Shown here piece by piece: positions 19,050-25,720 of a stretch of DNA of 64,000 bases; within the stretch, counting starts at the first letter, position 1, and every line of letters starts with the position of its first letter. Source of the DNA: an uncultured Bacteroidia bacterium. Its GTDB lineage: Bacteria > Bacteroidota > Bacteroidia > Bacteroidales > F082. Both the position numbers and the translations under genes were made by a program. The notes below the pieces were generated by a model, which was not told the origin of the DNA, ran no database searches, and saw only the letters and a list, made by a program, of their open reading frames with translations. The DNA lies in the NCBI GenBank assembly GCA_902786745.1, contig CADADR010000003.1:62001-126000 (forward strand). Direction: 5' to 3'.

Positions 19050-19697
19050 CTATTGTGTAAACACATACCGTAATATATTCGCTCCCATCTTTAGGGCTTT
19101 CTCTCGGGTCTCTTGCGAGTCGTGGTGCACACGTTGGTCCTCCCAACCGTCGCCAAGGTCGCATTCGTAAGTGAAGATGCAAACAACTCTCCCTTCATAA
19201 ATCAAGGCAAAGAGTTGTGGTGGTTTGTTATCGTGTTCGTGAATCTTCGGCAAGCCGTTCGGGAAGGCATATGGCTTCTTGAAGATCTCATGCGTGTATG
19301 GCAGTTCCACAAAGTCCAACTCAGGAAACACCTTCTTCATCTGCGGCTCGATGTACTGCCGAATGCCATAGTTGTCGTCAATATGGAGGAAACCACCCGC
19401 CAACATATAGTTGCGAAGGTTTTGCGCCTCTGCGGCATCGAAGACCACATTGCCGTGACCCGTCATATAGACGTAGGGATAGTTGAACAAATCGGGAGAT
19501 GACGGCTCCACCGTCGGCACGTTCGGGTTGATATCTGTCCCGATTTCCTGATTGCAGAAACGCACCAAGTTGGGTAACGAGGTCGGGTTGCCATACCAAT
19601 CTCCTCCCCCACGGTATTTCAGCAAAGCAATATTGAGTTGCTGGGCCGAGGCAACGAACGAGAAGGACAATAATATGGCAATCAATAGTTTCTTCAT
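19050..19697 (-). CDS. DUF4159 domain-containing exported protein
   Basis: This 215-residue protein has a Sec signal peptide (MKKLLIAILLSFSFVASAQ) and then a single DUF4159 domain (LNIALLKYRGGGDWYGNP ... NLVRFCNQEIGTDINP ... YVYMTGHGNVVF ... AGGFLHIDDNYG). The fold is thought to be related to class I glutamine-amidotransferase-like domains, and the function is unknown. Its ATG overlaps the rsmE stop in an ATGA, so translation is coupled to the rRNA methyltransferase gene. Mature protein is predicted to be periplasmic. Confidence 0.85.
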   Translation of the reverse strand: MKKLLIAILLSFSFVASAQQLNIALLKYRGGGDWYGNPTSLPNLVRFCNQEIGTDINPNVPTVEPSSPDLFNYPYVYMTGHGNVVFDAAEAQNLRNYMLAGGFLHIDDNYGIRQYIEPQMKKVFPELDFVELPYTHEIFKKPYAFPNGLPKIHEHDNKPPQLFALIYEGRVVCIFTYECDLGDGWEDQRVHHDSQETREKALKMGANILRYVFTQ

Positions 19698-20401
19698 TTC
19701 ATTTGGTTAATGAGTTGAATAGTGTGACAAGCCACAACGGCCGCTGTTTCGGTACGCAGACGCGCATCGCCCAGACTGCAGGCTACAAATCCATTTTCTC
19801 GAGCCAATGCCACTTCCTCAGGGCTGAAATCGCCCTCGGGGCCAATGAGTACCAAAGCATTTTCACCTTTATGATACAGATCGCAGAGACAGTCTTTTAC
19901 GTCATCGTCGATCCAAGCGATGAACTTCTGTCCCTCGAAAGGTTGTTTCACCAGTTTTTCGAACGGCACCAAGTCATCCACCTTCGGCAGGCGTGACTTG
20001 ATGCTCTGCTTCATGGCAGCGACCATCACCTTTTGGAAACGCTCCACATTGGCAGCACGGCGCTCAGAATGATAGGAAGTGAACAACCTCACTCGGTCGA
20101 TGCCGATTTCCGTAGCTTTCTCCAAAAACCACTCCGTGCGCTCATTGAGCTTAGTCGGCGCGATGGCGATTTCGAGGTTGAAGCCCCAGTGGTCATACCC
20201 TTTGCGCTGGTTGGTCAAGTTGACGGTGGCCCGTTTGGGCAAAGCCTCCACCAACTCGGCGTCGAAGAGAAAGCCCTCGCCGTTGGTGACGCAGAAACGC
20301 TCGCCCTCAGTCATGCGCAACACCTTGACGCAGTGCTTCGACTCGTCCTCGGGCAAGGTCGTCAGGCCTTCAGTCGCTCCAGGTATGTAAAAGACGTTCA
20401 T
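19694..20401 (-). CDS. rsmE: 16S rRNA (uracil-1498-N3)-methyltransferase
   Basis: RsmE uses S-adenosylmethionine to methylate U1498 in the decoding region of 16S rRNA. The 235-residue protein has the family's N-terminal PUA-like domain (HCVKVLRMTEGERFCVTNGEG). The C-terminal SPOUT knot follows, with APTKLNERTEWFLEKATEIG, TSYHSERR, the SAM-binding VLIGPEGDFSPEEV and LGDARLRTETA. It starts 2 bases after the argS stop and overlaps the DUF4159 gene by 4 bases, giving a tight argS-rsmE-DUF4159 operon. Confidence 0.95.
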   Translation of the reverse strand: MNVFYIPGATEGLTTLPEDESKHCVKVLRMTEGERFCVTNGEGFLFDAELVEALPKRATVNLTNQRKGYDHWGFNLEIAIAPTKLNERTEWFLEKATEIGIDRVRLFTSYHSERRAANVERFQKVMVAAMKQSIKSRLPKVDDLVPFEKLVKQPFEGQKFIAWIDDDVKDCLCDLYHKGENALVLIGPEGDFSPEEVALARENGFVACSLGDARLRTETAAVVACHTIQLINQMK

Positions 20402-20403
20402 TA

Positions 20404-22215
20404 TTACATTCTATTCGGCATTCCAATACCCAGCAATTCAGACGCATTGCGCAGCAAGGCAGCCACCATGTCGCACACCTGCAAACGGAACATGCGGCGG
20501 TCGGCATCGGGTTCCTTAAGGATGCTGCACTCTTGGTAGAACTGGTTGAATTCCTTGGCGAGGTCGAAGATGAAGTTGGCAATCATCGCGGGGCTGCGGT
20601 TCTCGGCAGCTTGGTTCAAGACCATCGGCCAGCCGTACATCATCACAATGATTTCCTTTTCCTTGGGCTGCAAGTCGCTGACCTTAACCGCGCTTTCGAG
20701 CTTGATGCCTTGTTCTTCAGCCTTTCGCAACACTGAGCAGATACGGGCGTGGGTGTATTGCACAAACGGACCCGTATTGCCGTTGAAGTCGATGGACTCC
20801 TCGGGGTTGAAGAGCATGGTCTTCTTCGGGTCGACCTTGAGGATAAAGTATTTCAAAGCGCCCAAGCCGATGGTGTGATAGAGTTTATCAGCCTCCTCAG
20901 GCGAAAGGTCCTTTGCCTTTCCGAGCTCATCGGAGACGGCCTTGGCTGTGGCCACCATTTCGTCCATGAGGTCATCGGCATCGACCACGGTGCCCTCGCG
21001 CGACTTCATCTTACCGTTGGGCAGTTCCACCATACCATAGGAAAGGTGTTCGATATCGTTGCCCCACTCGCGACCGAGGCGCACAAGAACGCGCTTCAGC
21101 ACATCAAAATGATAGATTTGTTCGTTACCCACAACATAAATCAACTTCTCCGGGTCATATTCCTTGACACGCAGTTGGGCGGTACCGAGGTCTTGGGTCA
21201 TATAGACCGAGGTGCCATCGCGTCGGAGCAGGAGCTTCTCGTCCAAACCTTCATCACGGAGATCGCACCACACGGAGTTGTCATCACGACGATAGAGGAC
21301 GCCTTTTTCGAGGCCTTCCTGAACCAATGCCTTACCCAATAGATAAGTCTGTGATTCATAGTAAATCTTCTCAAAGGCAACGCCCATGCGTTTGTAGGTC
21401 ACATCGAAGCCGTCGTACACCCATTGGTTCATCGTCTCCCATAGGTGACGCACCTCGGGGTCGTTGGCTTCCCATTTCACCAGCATCTCACGGGCTTCCT
21501 GCATCAGCGTGGACTCGGCTTCAGCCTTGGCCTTGGCTTCTTCCTTGGCTTTCTCATCCAAAGTGTCGTAATTGTCCGGCAGCAAGGATTTCACCTCTTC
21601 CTTGAACTTCTTGTCGAACAACACATAGAAGTCACCGATGAGGTGGTCACCCTTCTTGCCCGTCGACTCAGGCGTGCAACCATTGCCCCACTTCAGCCAT
21701 GCCAACATGCTCTTGCAGATGTGGATGCCACGGTCGTTGACCAGGTTCACGCGCACCACTCTCTTGCCATTGGCTTTCATGATCTCCGACACGCTCCAGC
21801 CGAGGAGGTTGTTACGGATATGGCCTAAATGCAAGGGCTTGTTTGTGTTGGGCGAGGAATACTCGATCACCACATTCTTGCCCGATACAGGCTTGCGACC
21901 GAACTCACGGTTCTCGTGATTTGCCTTGAAGAAATCCATCCAAAACTTATCGGAAATCAACAGGTTAAGAAAACCTTTCACCACATTGAACTTGGCAATC
22001 ATGTCCGACTCCTTGATCATCTCGGCACCCATCTCGTTGGCCAACTGCTCAGGATTGCGGCCTGCCAGCTTCACGAAGGGAAACACCACAATGGTCATGT
22101 CGCCCTCAAACTCGGGGCGCGTTTTCTGGAAATTCACCTGCTGCACAGGCGGTTCCTGTCCGTATAAAGTTGAGAATGACTTTATGAATAATTGTCTTAA
22201 TACTTCTTCTAACAT
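20404..22215 (-). CDS. argS: Arginyl-tRNA synthetase
   Basis: This class I synthetase charges tRNA-Arg. The protein is 603 residues from the ATG at 22215 (MLEEVLRQLFIKSF). The reading frame is open further up to 22302, but that extension is non-homologous and covers the promoter. Visible are the N-terminal Arg-tRNA additional domain, the HIGH motif as PLHLGHIRNNLLG (about residue 125), a degenerate KMSKS as KMKSREG, and the C-terminal anticodon-binding DALR domain (FVQYTHARICSVLRKA). The TATTTTTG at 22242-22235 should drive it. Confidence 0.96.
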   Translation of the reverse strand: MLEEVLRQLFIKSFSTLYGQEPPVQQVNFQKTRPEFEGDMTIVVFPFVKLAGRNPEQLANEMGAEMIKESDMIAKFNVVKGFLNLLISDKFWMDFFKANHENREFGRKPVSGKNVVIEYSSPNTNKPLHLGHIRNNLLGWSVSEIMKANGKRVVRVNLVNDRGIHICKSMLAWLKWGNGCTPESTGKKGDHLIGDFYVLFDKKFKEEVKSLLPDNYDTLDEKAKEEAKAKAEAESTLMQEAREMLVKWEANDPEVRHLWETMNQWVYDGFDVTYKRMGVAFEKIYYESQTYLLGKALVQEGLEKGVLYRRDDNSVWCDLRDEGLDEKLLLRRDGTSVYMTQDLGTAQLRVKEYDPEKLIYVVGNEQIYHFDVLKRVLVRLGREWGNDIEHLSYGMVELPNGKMKSREGTVVDADDLMDEMVATAKAVSDELGKAKDLSPEEADKLYHTIGLGALKYFILKVDPKKTMLFNPEESIDFNGNTGPFVQYTHARICSVLRKAEEQGIKLESAVKVSDLQPKEKEIIVMMYGWPMVLNQAAENRSPAMIANFIFDLAKEFNQFYQECSILKEPDADRRMFRLQVCDMVAALLRNASELLGIGMPNRM

Positions 22216-22234
22216 AGGGTTGAAATTTATTGCA

Positions 22235-22242
22235 CAAAAATA
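22235..22242 (-). promoter_or_regulatory. argS: -7 element of the argS promoter (TATTTTTG)
   Basis: On the minus strand TATTTTTG fits the Bacteroidota -7 consensus and ends 20 bases before the argS ATG. It faces away from the pyrB promoter, whose -7 element is only 33 bases further on. Confidence 0.6.
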
Positions 22243-22275
22243 GTAAAAAAGCTGGTCATGGAATAAAAAAAACCT

Positions 22276-22283
22276 TATTTTTG
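22276..22283 (+). promoter_or_regulatory. pyrB: -7 element of the pyrB promoter (TATTTTTG)
   Basis: TATTTTTG at 22276-22283 predicts a transcript beginning near 22289, directly in front of or at the leader ORF ATG (22291). Only a weak -33 match (CTGG near 22252) is present. The transcript would have a leader of about 150 bases before pyrB. Confidence 0.65.
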
Positions 22284-22290
22284 CAATCCG

Positions 22291-22434
22291 ATGAGATACC
22301 AAAACAAGCCATCGGAAAAGATTATCTGCACGGAATCAAATGGTTCCATCAAATTGAATTTCCTTTTACCCCATACTGACGGTCACTTTGTTGGCCGTCT
22401 TTTTTTTGCCAACAACAACAAATCAAACAAATAA
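22291..22434 (+). CDS. Putative PyrL-like leader peptide of the pyrBI operon
   Basis: A 47-codon ORF (begins MRYQNKP, ends NNNKSNK) starts with ATG at 22291 and stops with TAA at 22432-22434, 4 bases before the pyrB ATG. It runs straight through the pause-like hairpin, the U-rich tract and the terminator hairpin. This is the layout of the enterobacterial pyrL leader, where a translating ribosome close behind RNA polymerase prevents terminator formation when UTP is low. Evidence is positional only: the peptide has no homology I recognise, and the predicted transcript start leaves almost no 5' leader, so translation would have to be leaderless. Confidence 0.5.
   Translation: MRYQNKPSEKIICTESNGSIKLNFLLPHTDGHFVGRLFFANNNKSNK
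22332..22367 (+). promoter_or_regulatory. Putative transcription-pause hairpin and U-rich tract in the pyrB leader
   Basis: GGAATC (22332-22337) and GGTTCC (22342-22347) can pair across an AAAT loop. A U-rich run (TTGAATTTCCTTTT, 22354-22367) follows. In the enterobacterial pyrBI leader a pause hairpin followed by a U-rich stretch is where RNA polymerase slows when UTP is scarce. The same order here is suggestive; function is inferred. Confidence 0.45.
22378..22407 (+). terminator. Intrinsic terminator / attenuator in front of pyrB
   Basis: GACGGTCA (22378-22385) pairs with TGGCCGTC (22392-22399), an 8-bp stem with one G-U pair and a 6-base loop, followed by eight T. It lies inside the transcript leader, 31 bases before the pyrB ATG. 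A terminator at this position must be controlled or leaky for pyrB to be expressed, which makes it an attenuator candidate. Confidence 0.8.
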
Positions 22435-22438
22435 GCCT

Positions 22439-23359
22439 ATGTCAATATCACTGAAAAACCGCAGCTTGATTTCCATCAGCGACTACACACCTGAGGAAAT
22501 CTGCCATGTCCTCGACATCGCCGAGGACTTTGAGAAAAACCCGCATCAGAACCTGCTGAACGGGCGCATCATCGCCTCGCTGTTCTTCGAGCCTTCCACC
22601 CGCACCCGCCTGAGCTTTGAGACTGCCATCCAACTGCTGGGTGGCAACGTCATCGGCTTCAGTAGCACCGCTGGAACGAGTATACAGAAGGGCGAATCGC
22701 TCGCCGACACCATCACTATGGTAGCCAGCTATGCCGACCTTATCGTCATGCGCAACCCCATCGAGGGCTCTGCCCGCTTCGCTTCCGAGGTATCGAAAGT
22801 GCCGGTCATCAACGCAGGCGACGGCGCCAACCAACACCCCACCCAGTGCATGCTCGACCTCTACAGCATCCGCAAGACACAAGGCACGCTTGAGAACCTT
22901 GAGATTACCCTCGTTGGCGACCTGAAATACGGCCGCACCGTCCATAGCCTTGTGGAAGCCATGTGCCACTTCAACGCGAAGTTCAACCTCGTCTCGCCCG
23001 TCGAGCTTAAGCTGCCGAGTGTGGTGAAGCAACACATCAAGGACCGCAACCTCGAATACCACCAATACACCGAGCTGGAGGACGCCATCCCCCACTCCGA
23101 CATCATTTACATGACCCGTATCCAACGCGAACGCTTCCCCGACCCCGAGGAATACGAAAAGGTGAAGAACTCCTACGTGCTTCGCAACGCCATGCTGGAG
23201 AACTCCAAGCCCAACTGCCGCGTTCTGCACCCGCTGCCGCGCGTCAACGAGATCCACGTGGACGTCGATGCTAACCCGAAAGCTTATTACTTCCAGCAGG
23301 CACAAAACGGCGTCTACGCCCGTCAAGCTTTAATTGCATCAATCTTAGGACTTAAATAA
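22439..23359 (+). CDS. pyrB: Aspartate carbamoyltransferase catalytic chain
   Basis: PyrB condenses carbamoyl phosphate and aspartate, the committed step of pyrimidine synthesis. The 306-residue protein has the carbamoyl-phosphate site [13 protein letters not shown] at about residue 51, GESLADT, the HPTQ motif in [13 protein letters not shown], and the aspartate-binding region MTRIQRERF and [10 protein letters not shown]. The ATG at 22439 is used because the longer frame from 22388 runs out of the attenuator. The regulatory chain gene pyrI follows 8 bases later, so this is a class B, allosteric holoenzyme. Confidence 0.96.
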   Translation: MSISLKNRSLISISDYTPEEICHVLDIAEDFEKNPHQNLLNGRIIASLFFEPSTRTRLSFETAIQLLGGNVIGFSSTAGTSIQKGESLADTITMVASYADLIVMRNPIEGSARFASEVSKVPVINAGDGANQHPTQCMLDLYSIRKTQGTLENLEITLVGDLKYGRTVHSLVEAMCHFNAKFNLVSPVELKLPSVVKQHIKDRNLEYHQYTELEDAIPHSDIIYMTRIQRERFPDPEEYEKVKNSYVLRNAMLENSKPNCRVLHPLPRVNEIHVDVDANPKAYYFQQAQNGVYARQALIASILGLK

Positions 23360-23367
23360 TCTGAACC

Positions 23368-23835
23368 ATGGAAAAGAAAAAAGAATTGACTGTTTCCGCC
23401 ATCGAGAATGGCACCGTCATCGACCATATCCCCGCCGACAAAGTGTTCCAAGTCGTCAAGATCCTGGGCTTGGATAGAGTCAGCACCCCTGTGTATTTCG
23501 GCACCAACGTGGAGAGCAAGAAATACGGCACCAAGGGCTTCATCAAAGCCTCCAACAAGTACTTTGAGACCGAAGACGTAAACAAGATTGCCCTTGTCGC
23601 CCCCACTGCCTCCATCATCGAAATAAAGGACTTTGAAGTCGTGAACAAGCAAACAGTGACCATCCCTGACAGCATTGAGCACATTGTGAAATGCTTCAAC
23701 CCCAACTGCGTCACCAACAAGGAGCATGACGTGCCGACCAAGTTCAATGTCATCAAGGACGCACAAGGCAACATCAAGCTGCACTGCCACTATTGCGAGA
23801 AGAACACCACGCAGGACAAACTTGAATTCATCTAA
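23368..23835 (+). CDS. pyrI: Aspartate carbamoyltransferase regulatory chain
   Basis: PyrI binds CTP/UTP or ATP and holds the catalytic trimers together in the dodecamer. The 155-residue chain has the N-terminal nucleotide-binding domain (IENGTVIDHIPADKVFQV) and the C-terminal zinc domain with four cysteines: CFNPNCVTN and, further on, CHYCEKN. All four zinc ligands are present, so the chain looks functional. It follows pyrB by 8 bases and precedes lemA by 2. Confidence 0.96.
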   Translation: MEKKKELTVSAIENGTVIDHIPADKVFQVVKILGLDRVSTPVYFGTNVESKKYGTKGFIKASNKYFETEDVNKIALVAPTASIIEIKDFEVVNKQTVTIPDSIEHIVKCFNPNCVTNKEHDVPTKFNVIKDAQGNIKLHCHYCEKNTTQDKLEFI

Positions 23836-23837
23836 TC

Positions 23838-24419
23838 ATGAAGAAGACAGGTGTCATTATCGCCATCATTGTAGGCCTTATCCTCATATGGGGCATCGGT
23901 GCCTACAATGGTTTCGTGAAGAAACAGGAAGCCATGACTACGGCTTGGGGACAAGTGGAAAACGTCTACCAACGCCGTGCCGATCTGGTGCCCAACCTCG
24001 TCGCCTTAGTTAAGAACTATGCCGAATACGAGCAAGGCACCCTCATCGCCGTAACGGAGGCTCGTGCCAAAAAAGCAGCTGCCACCACTGTGGACATTGA
24101 GAACTACACCGAGAGCGACCTCAAAGACTTTCAAGCTGCTCAAGACGAATTGGGCAGCTCCTTGAACCGCCTCATCGTTTCAGTCGAGAACTACCCTGAC
24201 CTCAAGGCGAATGAGGAATACCTCACCTTGCAAGCCCAACTGGCGGGTTGCGAGAATCGTATCCTGACAGAACGCCAACGCTTCAACGAAGCCGCCAAGG
24301 CTTACAACCAAAGCATCCGCAAGTTTCCAGGCAATCTGATTGCCAATATGTTCGGCTTTGAAAAACGGCCATATTTTGAGGCTGACGAAGGAGCCGACAT
24401 AGTTCCGGAAACATTCTAA
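23838..24419 (+). CDS. LemA family membrane-anchored protein
   Basis: A 193-residue LemA protein with a single N-terminal membrane anchor (VIIAIIVGLILIWGIGAYNG) and a helical bundle outside (QVENVYQRRADLVPNLVALV, LGSSLNRLIVSVENYPDLKA, ILTERQRFNEAAKAYNQSI). These are the family's hallmark segments. The biochemical role of LemA is not established. It starts 2 bases after pyrI and so is probably read from the pyr promoter, although no link with pyrimidine synthesis is known. A strong bidirectional hairpin ends the unit. Confidence 0.9.
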   Translation: MKKTGVIIAIIVGLILIWGIGAYNGFVKKQEAMTTAWGQVENVYQRRADLVPNLVALVKNYAEYEQGTLIAVTEARAKKAAATTVDIENYTESDLKDFQAAQDELGSSLNRLIVSVENYPDLKANEEYLTLQAQLAGCENRILTERQRFNEAAKAYNQSIRKFPGNLIANMFGFEKRPYFEADEGADIVPETF

Positions 24420-24433
24420 TCGACATCATACTT

Positions 24434-24478
24434 ATACAAATTCGGGCGGAATTCTAATGATTTCCGCCCGTATTGTAT
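24434..24478. terminator. Bidirectional terminator between lemA and the esterase gene
   Basis: CGGGCGGAA (24443-24451) pairs with TTCCGCCCG (24462-24470), and an outer ATACAA/TTGTAT pairing (24434-24439 with 24473-24478) extends it. It lies between two convergent genes and can serve both. Confidence 0.8.
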
Positions 24479-25254
24479 CATCTTCTCTTTCCAAACAACC
24501 ATTTAAACAGCCCTGGCGTGGAAAAAGCCGCATCCCAGCACACATGGCCCAATTCGGGATAAGTGACCAGAACAGCATCCTCATTGCCGACATCCTTTAA
24601 AGCGTCGTACATTTGCAGGCTACGCGAAGGCATAACCACTCCATCACGCAAACCGTGAAAGATATAGACAGGGATGTTCTTCATGGCATGGGCATAAGCT
24701 GTGTCTCCCCCTCCACAGATGGCAATAGCTGCCGCAAATCTCTCCGGCCAACGCTGCAAGGCATCCCAAGTGCCAAAGCTTCCCATAGAAATGCCGCAAA
24801 TGTAAACTTGTGTCGAATCCACGGCACCGGCATCAATTAGGCTGTCAAGCACGGCCATCACACCACGTAACTCAGCTGTAGGAACACTATCCATCGTGTG
24901 CTCAGGCTGGCTCCAGTCGGTATTCACCCAACGCTTTCCGTCTGGGCATTGCGGAACCATCAACAGAAAAGGATAACGGCTTGTGATCGTGTCTTCCAAG
25001 AAATACTTGATGCAATGCTTTAACTGCATAAAATTATCGTTACCGCGCTCTCCTGCGCCATGCAGGAAAATGACCAAAGGTAATGCTTCAGTCATTGTAT
25101 CAGCCTTCTTTGAACGGTAAAGCCTATAAGGAAGTGTGTCATTCCCTTCGATATGATAATACGATGCAAACAAGCTGGTATCTGGCAATTGTTCCTGAGC
25201 CTGTAGATAAATGCCAGCCATCAATACCAAAAGTAATAAGAGGAAGTGTTTCAT
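24478..25254 (-). CDS. Exported alpha/beta-hydrolase (esterase / prolyl-oligopeptidase-like)
   Basis: This 258-residue protein has a Sec signal peptide (MKHFLLLLLVLMAGIYLQA) and an alpha/beta-hydrolase fold: the oxyanion-loop motif LVIFLHGAGERGND, the nucleophile elbow GISMGSFG (Ser), an acid region FHGLRDGVVMP and the His in ELGHVCWD. The architecture is that of periplasmic carboxylesterase/phospholipase-like enzymes (the dienelactone hydrolase/PET-esterase type clan). The substrate cannot be told. It stands alone, bracketed by a convergent terminator and by the hairpin at 25279-25329. Confidence 0.85.
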   Translation of the reverse strand: MKHFLLLLLVLMAGIYLQAQEQLPDTSLFASYYHIEGNDTLPYRLYRSKKADTMTEALPLVIFLHGAGERGNDNFMQLKHCIKYFLEDTITSRYPFLLMVPQCPDGKRWVNTDWSQPEHTMDSVPTAELRGVMAVLDSLIDAGAVDSTQVYICGISMGSFGTWDALQRWPERFAAAIAICGGGDTAYAHAMKNIPVYIFHGLRDGVVMPSRSLQMYDALKDVGNEDAVLVTYPELGHVCWDAAFSTPGLFKWLFGKRR

Positions 25255-25278
25255 CGCTATATTAGTGCTTATTTACAA

Positions 25279-25329
25279 GAAATCGACCGCCTATGTCATT
25301 CCCTCGGGAATCTATAGGCGGTCGATTTC
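25279..25329 (-). terminator. Long perfect hairpin ending the rpoBC-DUF3467 transcript
   Basis: Sixteen bases (25279-25294) pair perfectly with 25314-25329, and inside the loop ATTCC/GGAAT closes a CTCG tetraloop. On the minus strand the stem ends in ATTTC followed by TTGT, so the U-tract is partly inside the stem. It lies 20 bases beyond the DUF3467 stop. Confidence 0.7.
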
Positions 25330-25349
25330 ATAATGACCAGTGTTGTTGA

Positions 25350-25658
25350 TCAAGCCTGAGCCGTAGGACCACCCATCGGGAACGGAGCGACATTACTGCC
25401 ACCATCGGTAATGGTGCCAAACTGTTGCTCGTACTTGGCGATGTTGTCGGCCAAAGCCTTGTAGAGACGCTTGGCGTTCAAGGGGTTCAAGATCACTCTT
25501 GAGCGCACTTTTGCCTTAGGCGTGCCAGGCATCATCTGGGCAAAGTCAACAATAAACTCATTAGGCGAGTGGGTAATGATGGCCAGATTGGAGTATTTGC
25601 CTTCAGCCACCTCGTCGCTGATTTCGATATTCAGTTGGTTTTTCTGATTGTTTTCCAT
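25350..25658 (-). CDS. DUF3467 domain-containing protein
   Basis: A 102-residue cytoplasmic protein consisting of one DUF3467 domain (LNIEISDEVAEGKYSNLAII ... NEFIVDFAQMMPG ... KAKVRSRVILNP) with a loose Gly/Pro tail (NVAPFPMGGPTAQA). The function is not known. It is found directly after rpoC in many Bacteroidota, as here. A hairpin terminator in the 62-base gap after rpoC implies that only a share of rpoC transcripts reach it, unless it has its own promoter. Confidence 0.9.
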   Translation of the reverse strand: MENNQKNQLNIEISDEVAEGKYSNLAIITHSPNEFIVDFAQMMPGTPKAKVRSRVILNPLNAKRLYKALADNIAKYEQQFGTITDGGSNVAPFPMGGPTAQA

Positions 25659-25674
25659 AATGCTATTTTATTAA

Positions 25675-25708
25675 AAAGCGGGGACAGCCATCAAGCCATC
25701 CCCGCTTT
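25675..25708 (-). terminator. Terminator between rpoC and DUF3467
   Basis: AAAGCGGGGA (25675-25684) pairs with TCCCCGCTTT (25699-25708). On the minus strand it is followed by TT and an A/T-rich run. A 10-bp perfect stem in this position should stop most transcripts after rpoC. Confidence 0.75.
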
Positions 25709-25720
25709 GTTCAACATTTG

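Noticed and set aside
22216-22302. Longer N-terminus for argS
   Set aside because: The 29 extra residues are non-homologous and cover the argS and part of the pyrB promoter.
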